From assembly GCA_001940725.1 (NCBI GenBank), contig MDVR01000030.1:1-20157 (forward strand): a stretch of 20,157 nucleotides of DNA. The letters run 5' to 3'. The stretch's first letter is position 1. Every line of letters begins with the position of its first letter. Positions 14,810 to 20,157 of the stretch are shown piece after piece. The position numbers and the translations under genes were made by a program. The notes under the pieces are model-generated. The model had not been told where the DNA came from. It worked only from the letters and a program-made list of their open reading frames with translations, and did no database searches. The stretch is from Candidatus Heimdallarchaeota archaeon LC_2. Its GTDB lineage: Archaea > Asgardarchaeota > Heimdallarchaeia > Heimdallarchaeales > Kariarchaeaceae.

Positions 14810-16102
14810 GTGAGTGTCAAACAATCAAAAAGTAGTATCACCGCGGATACTGGTATTGACTTAGAATTCAAGAATGCAACACGAAAAAAACAGCAACAAC
14901 TCGTTACCGAATTTTATCAAAATCCTAATGATGATCCTGTAGTTTATTTATTCGTAGGGGGTAATCCAAGCGAAATCTTCAGAGCAATGGGATTTCAAGT
15001 CTACATGCCCGAAATAACTGCTTTAACTACTGCAATAAGACACCAATCCCTAGAATACATTTTGAAAGCTGAATCTATTGGATACGGATTAGATGTCTGT
15101 GGATACGTAAAAACGGATATCGGAATGACTCATCTTTCAGGAGGAGAGACTGATTTTGGTAAAATTCCTAAACCAGATCTTCTAGTATGTAATTTTAGTG
15201 GATGTTCTGTGTACTACAAATGGTGGGAATCCTTAGCCGAATTTTACAAAGTGCCTTTAATAATGCTGGATATACCATACCAACGTTTTGAAGATCCCCA
15301 AGATATCGATATGGAGTATATTATAACTCAATTACATGAAATGGTAGAAAAAGTTGAAAAATTATTTGAAAGACAACTTGATAAAAATAAATTAAGGGTA
15401 GCTCTCGAATTAGCTCGAAAAGCAGAAGATGGATGGGCACGAAGTTTTGAAATTGCAAAAAACAAACCTACACCAATTGATGCTTACTTCGAATCAATAT
15501 TTTATATGTTTCCAATCAATGCTTTGAGAGGGTCACAGGAAGCCGTGGATTTTTATGATTTACTAAATAAAGAGTTGGATGAAAGAGTCAAATATGGTAT
15601 AGGTCCAGTTGAGAATGAGGAAATACGAATTGTCATGGAAGGGGTGCCTCCCTATCCTGGTTATAGGGCATTTTGGGACATGTTCAGAAGATGGAATGCA
15701 CCATCAGTTGCTGCTACCTATCCTAAAGTTGGAGGAATGTTTGATATGGAAAATATGCGGCATGATCCTGTTAAACCATGGGAAAGTATTGCTGAATACA
15801 GTCTTTACAGTTATTGTAACCTATCTTGGGAATTTAGAAGAGAAACCATTAAGAATTATTTGAAAGATTTCGATGCAGAGGCATTAGTTATTCATGGAAT
15901 CAAAAGCTGCAGAAGTTTTACAGCCGGGCAAGGAGACTTAAGAGATTATGTCGTTAATGATTTAGGGTATCCAGCACTCTATGTAGAATCAGATCATCAG
16001 GATCCGCGATATTGGGCAGAGGCTCAGATTAGAAATCGTGTAGATGCATTCTTTGAAACTATTAAACGAAATAAATCTTTAAACATGGAGGTCAAAGCAT
16101 GA
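14810..16102 (+). CDS. bcrB: Benzoyl-CoA reductase BcrB-type FeS subunit
   Basis: A 430-residue BcrB/HgdA-like protein of the expected length for BcrB/BzdO. FVGGNPSEIFRAMGFQVYMPE opens the family domain (quoted in part), DVCGYVKTDIG places Cys97, VCNFSGCSVYYKWW carries Cys127 and Cys132, and HGIKSCRSFT holds Cys367. These are the FeS-ligand neighbourhoods conserved in the family. With BcrC it forms the dearomatising module of ATP-dependent benzoyl-CoA reductase, reducing benzoyl-CoA to a cyclic dienoyl-CoA. The start is GTG at 14810. The stop overlaps the bcrA start by ATGA, and the bcrA Shine-Dalgarno lies within its last codons, so translation is coupled. A different aromatic CoA (for example methyl- or hydroxybenzoyl-CoA) is possible. 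Confidence 0.88.
   Translation: MSVKQSKSSITADTGIDLEFKNATRKKQQQLVTEFYQNPNDDPVVYLFVGGNPSEIFRAMGFQVYMPEITALTTAIRHQSLEYILKAESIGYGLDVCGYVKTDIGMTHLSGGETDFGKIPKPDLLVCNFSGCSVYYKWWESLAEFYKVPLIMLDIPYQRFEDPQDIDMEYIITQLHEMVEKVEKLFERQLDKNKLRVALELARKAEDGWARSFEIAKNKPTPIDAYFESIFYMFPINALRGSQEAVDFYDLLNKELDERVKYGIGPVENEEIRIVMEGVPPYPGYRAFWDMFRRWNAPSVAATYPKVGGMFDMENMRHDPVKPWESIAEYSLYSYCNLSWEFRRETIKNYLKDFDAEALVIHGIKSCRSFTAGQGDLRDYVVNDLGYPALYVESDHQDPRYWAEAQIRNRVDAFFETIKRNKSLNMEVKA
16087..16092 (+). promoter_or_regulatory. Shine-Dalgarno site (GGAGGT) of bcrA
   Basis: GGAGGT sits 6 bases before ATG 16099 inside the end of bcrB and supports the ATGA-overlap start. Confidence 0.8.
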
Positions 16103-16944
16103 GTGAGACAAAATCAGAAGAATTTTATGTTGCAGGTGTCGATGTTGGATCAACAACTGCAAAAGCAGTAATTCTAAATTCCAAATTAGAAGTTATTGGA
16201 AAATCACTTCAAGAAGTAACCCCAAAAGTGGCTGAAGATGCTGAAACATCTTTTGTCAAAGCTTGTAAAGATGCAAGAATAGACCGAGAGAAAATAGTAT
16301 TGGTTGCTGGGACAGGTTATGGGAGATTAAAAATCCGTTTTGGTAAACTGATAGTAACTGAAATTAGCTGTCACGCAAAAGGTTCTCAACATATATTTCC
16401 CAATACTCGATTAACTTTAGATATAGGTGGGCAGGATACAAAAGCGATTAGATTGGGTCCAAATGGAGAAATTGTTGATTTCAGTATGAATGACAAATGC
16501 TCAGCCGGAACTGGAAGATTTCTTGATGTCTGTGCTGAGGCACTAGGATATACAGTTGATGATTTGGGCTCATTGAGCCAAAAATCCACTAATCCAATTA
16601 GAATTACTAGTACCTGTACCGTATTCGCAGAAACAGAAGTTTCCAATCAACTTGCAAGAGGCAAGAAAACTGAAGATATTGTAAATGGTATTCATGATTC
16701 CATTGCCCAAAGATCATTATCACTGGCTAGGCGAGTGGGTATTGAATCCGAAGTAACATTTACTGGAGGAGTTTCTCGAAATATTGGAATGGTCAAGTCA
16801 TTAGAAAAAGCACTTGGTCAAAAAATTAATGTATCACCTCTTTCGCAATGGTTTGGTGCGATCGGTGCTGCAATGTTTGCGGTAGAAGAAATTACTAAAG
16901 GATCAGATCCCATGTTTAAACAATTGGAGGTTGTTTCTGAATGA
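16099..16944 (+). CDS. bcrA: Benzoyl-CoA reductase ATPase/activase subunit (BcrA/BzdQ type)
   Basis: A 281-residue ASKHA-fold ATPase of the BadF/BadG/BcrA/BcrD family. GVDVGSTTAKAVILN is the phosphate-1 loop, LDIGGQDTKAI the phosphate-2 loop, and FTGGVSRNIGMVKSLE the adenosine region. NDKCSAGTGRF (Cys134) and STCTVFAETEV (Cys173) are the two Cys that bind a [4Fe-4S] cluster shared with the partner ATPase. Together with the downstream BcrD subunit it would couple ATP hydrolysis to low-potential electron transfer into BcrBC. The short length, with no N-terminal extension, is closer to Bzd-type than to Bcr/Bad-type large subunits; this is a memory-based comparison. It overlaps both neighbours by 4 bases. 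Confidence 0.9.
   Translation: MSETKSEEFYVAGVDVGSTTAKAVILNSKLEVIGKSLQEVTPKVAEDAETSFVKACKDARIDREKIVLVAGTGYGRLKIRFGKLIVTEISCHAKGSQHIFPNTRLTLDIGGQDTKAIRLGPNGEIVDFSMNDKCSAGTGRFLDVCAEALGYTVDDLGSLSQKSTNPIRITSTCTVFAETEVSNQLARGKKTEDIVNGIHDSIAQRSLSLARRVGIESEVTFTGGVSRNIGMVKSLEKALGQKINVSPLSQWFGAIGAAMFAVEEITKGSDPMFKQLEVVSE
16926..16931 (+). promoter_or_regulatory. Shine-Dalgarno site (GGAGGT) of bcrD
   Basis: GGAGGT lies 9 bases before ATG 16941 inside the end of bcrA, again at an ATGA overlap. Confidence 0.8.
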
Positions 16945-17732
16945 TAACTCTCGGAGTAGATATAGGAACTGGAACAACAAAAGGAGTTCTAATGGAAGAT
17001 GGTAATAAAATCTTAGCAATGGATCTAGATGTTGTGAAAGGTAGACCTGATGTAGTTGCAACTAGGATGATGGACAATCTTTTAGAAACGGCCAATGTAG
17101 AAAAAAGTGAACTTAATTATATTGCTTCAACTGGTTATGGGCGTTATCAGATGAATGAACGTCAAATTCAGATTACAGATCTAACAAGCACAGGTCGAGG
17201 TGCAAATTTTGTTTATGATGAACCGCATATTATTTTAGATATTGGTAATCAATCATCAAGGGCTCTTAGGGTTAGTGAAACAGGTAAAATAATACAATTT
17301 AAAGTAAATGAGAGATGTGCTGCTGGTTCTGGAAGATTTATAGAAAGATGTTCCAAATATCTTACAATTCCAATGGAACAAGTATCTGAAATATCACTGA
17401 AAGCAGATAAGCCACAACAAATTTCGAGTGTATGTGCAGTTCTATCTGAGACTGAAATAATTAATCACGTGTCGTTAGGGGTTTCAGTTGAAAATATTTT
17501 TATGGGTGTTTTGATTAGTATTGCAGATCGAGCCGCTACTTTACTGAAACGAGTAAAATTGGATGAGGATATATATTTGACAGGTGGCTTGGTTCTCCTA
17601 CCTGCAATGACAAAAGCACTTGAGAAGGTCATTGATTATCGAGTTCATGTACATCCAGATGCACATTATGCAGCAGCCATTGGGGCAGCTAAATTAGGTT
17701 ATCAGAGAGCGTTGAAGAAAATCGTTGTTTAG
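16941..17732 (+). CDS. bcrD: Benzoyl-CoA reductase ATPase subunit (BcrD/BzdP type)
   Basis: A 263-residue second ASKHA ATPase, homologous to the preceding gene. GVDIGTGTTKGVLMEDG is the first nucleotide loop, ASTGYGRYQ and LDIGNQSSRAL follow, NERCAAGSGRF gives Cys126 and SSVCAVLSETEI gives Cys165. LTGGLVLLPAMTKALE closes the nucleotide site. The D-x-G-N-Q-S in place of D-x-G-G-Q-D at the second loop is characteristic of the D subunit. Two different ATPases in one operon separate benzoyl-CoA-reductase-type systems from 2-hydroxyacyl-CoA dehydratases, which use one homodimeric activator. About 220 bases of non-coding AT-rich DNA follow. Confidence 0.9.
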   Translation: MITLGVDIGTGTTKGVLMEDGNKILAMDLDVVKGRPDVVATRMMDNLLETANVEKSELNYIASTGYGRYQMNERQIQITDLTSTGRGANFVYDEPHIILDIGNQSSRALRVSETGKIIQFKVNERCAAGSGRFIERCSKYLTIPMEQVSEISLKADKPQQISSVCAVLSETEIINHVSLGVSVENIFMGVLISIADRAATLLKRVKLDEDIYLTGGLVLLPAMTKALEKVIDYRVHVHPDAHYAAAIGAAKLGYQRALKKIVV

Positions 17733-17945
17733 TATTGGTTTAATTTAATTTCAACAATTTATCAATTGATTCTATTCACTCACTTTGATGTTTCTAAAAT
17801 AATAAGTATAAGATTATTGAAAACTATCTTTTTACTACACGATTCTGTTACTATTTTTTAATTACCAAATTTTTCAACAGTTAGAGATAATGAATCTACC
17901 CTTTGAATAATTCATTTTAGGTTAGATTTATATTTTATTTTGTTT

Positions 17946-17951
17946 AGGTGA
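17946..17951 (+). promoter_or_regulatory. Shine-Dalgarno site of the ring-hydrolase gene
   Basis: AGGTGA lies 4 bases before ATG 17956 and sets that start. The upstream AT-rich bases (about 17925-17940) may include a TATA-like element. Confidence 0.55.
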
Positions 17952-17955
17952 AATA

Positions 17956-18930
17956 ATGACCAATACTATCGAAGAGAAATTTAAGCCAAGGCCTCCTAAG
18001 GAATTTGATTTTAAAGAGATTATTTATGAGAAAAATTACGATACATGGACAGCCAAAGTAACTATCAATCGACCAGAAGTATATAATGCTTATAGTACAG
18101 AAACTCTGCGCGAAATGTCAGCTGCATTCCTTGATACTATGTACGACGATGGAATCGGAGTATTGATTCTGACCGGCGCAGGTGAAAAATCATTTGGAAC
18201 GGGTGGTGATGTGAAGGAATACTCAAGAATCTTCACACAAAGGCCTAGAGACTATTTCAAGTGGATGTCCTTATTTATAGAAGCTCACGACAGGTTCCGA
18301 AACATAGGAAAACCCACTATCGCAAGGATAAATGGGATTGTTGCTGGGGGAGGAAATGAATGGAATCTGGCCTGTGATTTAGCTATCATGGCAGATCATG
18401 CAACAATTAGACAAGTGGGTACAAGAGTGGGGTCAGTCGCTGCAGGTGGTGCAACTCAATGGCTACCAATTATGGTCGGAGATAGAAGGGCAAGAGAGAT
18501 TTTATTTCTAAATGAACCAATCTCAGCAGATAAATGCTTAGACTGGGGTTTAGTGAATGAGGTTGTGCCGTACTCAGAATTGGATGCTGCTTGCGCAAAA
18601 ATGGCTGCGAAACTTGTAGAGAAGTTTCCAGAATGTGCGAGATACACCAAGGAACAAGTTAATTACTGGAAGAATCTATCTTGGTCACAATCTATAGGTT
18701 CAGCCAAGGAGTGGTTAACACTACATTATACCAGTTGGGAGCCATACGAGGGCATGACTGCTTTTGTGGAAAAACGAAAGCCGGATTATATGAAGATTAG
18801 AGAAGCCGCTAGAGATGGTGGTTCTTCGGAATTTATGTGGGGTCCACCTGCAAAGGAATGTTCTGCCTGTGGTACGAAGGGCATACCAAATGAATTTAAA
18901 TTCTGTGGTGTATGCGGAAAAGAGCTATAA
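17956..18930 (+). CDS. oah: 6-oxocyclohex-1-ene-1-carbonyl-CoA hydrolase-like protein with C-terminal zinc ribbon
   Basis: A 324-residue crotonase-fold enzyme. VTINRPEVYNAYSTETLREM is the opening, GTGGDVKEYSRIF and GIVAGGGNEWNLACDLAIMA supply the oxyanion-hole loops, and VGTRVGSVAAGGATQWLPIM and VGDRRAREILFLNEPI continue the fold. These last stretches and KFPECARYTKEQVNYWK match my memory of the Oah/BamA ring hydrolases of anaerobic benzoyl-CoA degradation more than general enoyl-CoA hydratases. Oah opens the ring of 6-oxocyclohexenoyl-CoA to 3-hydroxypimelyl-CoA. The last 23 residues form a zinc ribbon, with CSAC (Cys302/305) and CGVC (Cys317/320), which is unusual for this enzyme. A dienoyl-CoA hydratase role is the main alternative. 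It is three bases from the next gene. Confidence 0.82.
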   Translation: MTNTIEEKFKPRPPKEFDFKEIIYEKNYDTWTAKVTINRPEVYNAYSTETLREMSAAFLDTMYDDGIGVLILTGAGEKSFGTGGDVKEYSRIFTQRPRDYFKWMSLFIEAHDRFRNIGKPTIARINGIVAGGGNEWNLACDLAIMADHATIRQVGTRVGSVAAGGATQWLPIMVGDRRAREILFLNEPISADKCLDWGLVNEVVPYSELDAACAKMAAKLVEKFPECARYTKEQVNYWKNLSWSQSIGSAKEWLTLHYTSWEPYEGMTAFVEKRKPDYMKIREAARDGGSSEFMWGPPAKECSACGTKGIPNEFKFCGVCGKEL

Positions 18931-18933
18931 TTA

Positions 18934-19695
18934 GTGAGCTTTATGGAATCACTAAGTAAAATTATTACATTGGAAAAATTGACCAAAGAGATGATACCTG
19001 ACGGTTCCATCATTGCAATAGGTGGAGTGCATTCACACAACGTCCCCATGGCTTTAGTTAGACAAATTCTAAGATTGGGTATCAAAGATTTGACATTAAT
19101 CGGCTCAATATCAGTTGGATTACCTGTTGATGTGTTAGTGGGAATGAAACGTGTAAAACAAGTCTTTGCTCCGTATGTTGGATTCGAAATGTGGGGACTT
19201 GCACCAAATTTCAGGATTGCTGTTGAGAAAAAAGAAATTTATGCACCTGATGTATGTGAAGCCTTCCCAATATATTCATTGAGAGCCGCAACAAATGGGC
19301 AATTGTTTCAACCATTTCCTCCAGGATTGCATGACCATACGTCAATACCAAGTCAAAGTGATTTATACAAAAAAGTGAAAGATCCTTTTACAGGCCAAGA
19401 AAGCTATGCAATTCAAGCTATAATTCCGGATGTGGCAATTATTCACGTACAGGGTGCAGATATGTATGGAAATTGCATTCATCATGGTTCAGTTGTGACA
19501 GATAGATTGATGGCAACATCAGCGAAGACAGTTATCGTTACATGTGATGAATTAGTCGGACCGGAATTTGTTAGAAAAAATCCAGACCAGACTACAATTG
19601 AAAGCTTTTATGTAGATTATGTAATACCAGTTCAATATGGTTCTCATCCTACAAGCTCCCATGGTGTTTATTCTTATGATACCAAGTCAAAGTGA
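18934..19695 (+). pseudogene. gctA: Glutaconate CoA-transferase-like subunit A, interrupted by tandem repeat
   Basis: The first 248 residues are a family I CoA-transferase A subunit. The N-terminal IPDGSIIAIGGVHSHNVPMA, the LYKKVKDPFTGQESYA segment, PDVAIIHVQGADMYGNCIHHG and YVIPVQYGSHPTSSHG are recognisable. At 19679 the sequence jumps back into its own repeat. The 334-base unit is not a multiple of three, so the frame is lost and a stop follows within six codons. About 70 C-terminal residues of a normal A subunit are missing and no B subunit follows in the window. If the repeat is an assembly artefact the gene is intact in the genome. It would transfer CoA to a dicarboxylic or aromatic acid of the adjoining pathway. 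Start GTG 18934 or ATG 18943. Confidence 0.8.
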
Positions 19696-20157
19696 TTTAT
19701 ACAAAAAAGTGAAAGATCCTTTTACAGGCCAAGAAAGCTATGCAATTCAAGCTATAATTCCGGATGTGGCAATTATTCACGTACAGGGTGCAGATATGTA
19801 TGGAAATTGCATTCATCATGGTTCAGTTGTGACAGATAGATTGATGGCAACATCAGCGAAGACAGTTATCGTTACATGTGATGAATTAGTCGGACCGGAA
19901 TTTGTTAGAAAAAATCCAGACCAGACTACAATTGAAAGCTTTTATGTAGATTATGTAATACCAGTTCAATATGGTTCTCATCCTACAAGCTCCCATGGTG
20001 TTTATTCTTATGATACCAAGTCAAAGTGATTTATACAAAAAAGTGAAAGATCCTTTTACAGGCCAAGAAAGCTATGCAATTCAAGCTATAATTCCGGATG
20101 TGGCAATTATTCACGTACAGGGTGCAGATATGTATGGAAATTGCATTCATCATGGTT
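19345..20157 (+). repeat. 334-bp perfect tandem repeat at the window end (2.4 copies)
   Basis: Copies begin at 19345, 19679 and 20013, each offset by 334 bases, and the third runs off the window. The copies are identical as far as I read them. The unit is internal gctA coding sequence, from about residue 138 to residue 248. Copies 2 and 3 therefore contain only gene fragments in shifted frames, such as the 130-codon open stretch at 19637-20029 that re-reads the same peptide. Confidence 0.95.

Noticed and set aside
11785..17732. 2-hydroxyglutaryl-CoA dehydratase plus glutaconate CoA-transferase system
   Set aside because: Such systems use one homodimeric activator; here two distinct ATPase subunits and an Oah-like hydrolase point to an aromatic-CoA reductase instead.
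19637..20029. Separate gene in repeat copy 2
   Set aside because: It re-reads the same internal gctA peptide from a repeat copy after out-of-frame residues; no independent start or family N-terminus.
19345..20157. Direct repeats considered as CRISPR
   Set aside because: The units are 334 bases long, contiguous, without spacers, and are coding sequence of one gene.

Overview
This AT-rich window (roughly one third GC by eye) looks like an archaeal contig from a metagenome. The archaeal reading rests on A/T-rich TATA-like promoters, a mix of near-leaderless and Shine-Dalgarno starts, frequent GTG/TTG starts, a MoaD/SAMP-like protein ending in Gly-Gly, and the general look of the proteins. I cannot name the lineage. 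An Asgard-type or other anaerobic, peptide- and aromatic-using archaeon would fit, but this is inference.

Left part (1-5662): a beta-alanine/pyrimidine catabolism neighbourhood. It holds the C-terminus of a dihydropyrimidinase, a CoA-acylating (methyl)malonate-semialdehyde dehydrogenase and a class III omega-aminotransferase. Together these could take dihydropyrimidines via beta-alanine and malonate semialdehyde to acetyl-CoA; the ureidopropionase step is not in the window. A convergent LRR-like hypothetical gene, a GNAT acetyltransferase and a helical ferritin-like protein lie between the dehydrogenase and the aminotransferase.

Middle part (5676-11772): an accessory, rearranged stretch. A Tag-like DNA glycosylase and a PP2C-type phosphatase are divergent, and a perfect 719-bp tandem duplication has copied their shared promoter and both 5' ends, leaving one complete and one truncated copy of each. 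Then come a DUF2461 protein, an apparent msrA remnant, and a pair of tandem paralogs of an unrecognised small helical family. A 1062-bp IS5-like element lies between the paralogs, with 16/17 terminal inverted repeats and a 6-bp target duplication. It landed in the last codons of one paralog and replaced its stop codon. A second GNAT and a MoaD-like beta-grasp protein follow.

Right part (11785-20157): a benzoyl-CoA-reductase (class I, ATP-dependent) type cluster. The two substrate/FeS subunits (BcrC-like on the minus strand, BcrB-like on the plus strand) and the two ASKHA ATPase subunits (BcrA-, BcrD-like) are all present. The last three are coupled by ATGA overlaps with GGAGGT ribosome-binding sites. 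Downstream are a 6-oxocyclohex-1-ene-1-carbonyl-CoA hydrolase-like ring-opening enzyme with a C-terminal zinc ribbon and a glutaconate-CoA-transferase-like A subunit. The intermediate hydratase and dehydrogenase genes are not in the window. A TPR protein and a small membrane protein separate bcrC from bcrB. The transferase gene is cut by a 334-bp perfect tandem repeat (two full copies and a partial third) that runs to the window end. Either this is a real recent expansion or the contig ends in a repeat-related assembly fault.

No tRNA, rRNA or CRISPR array was seen.
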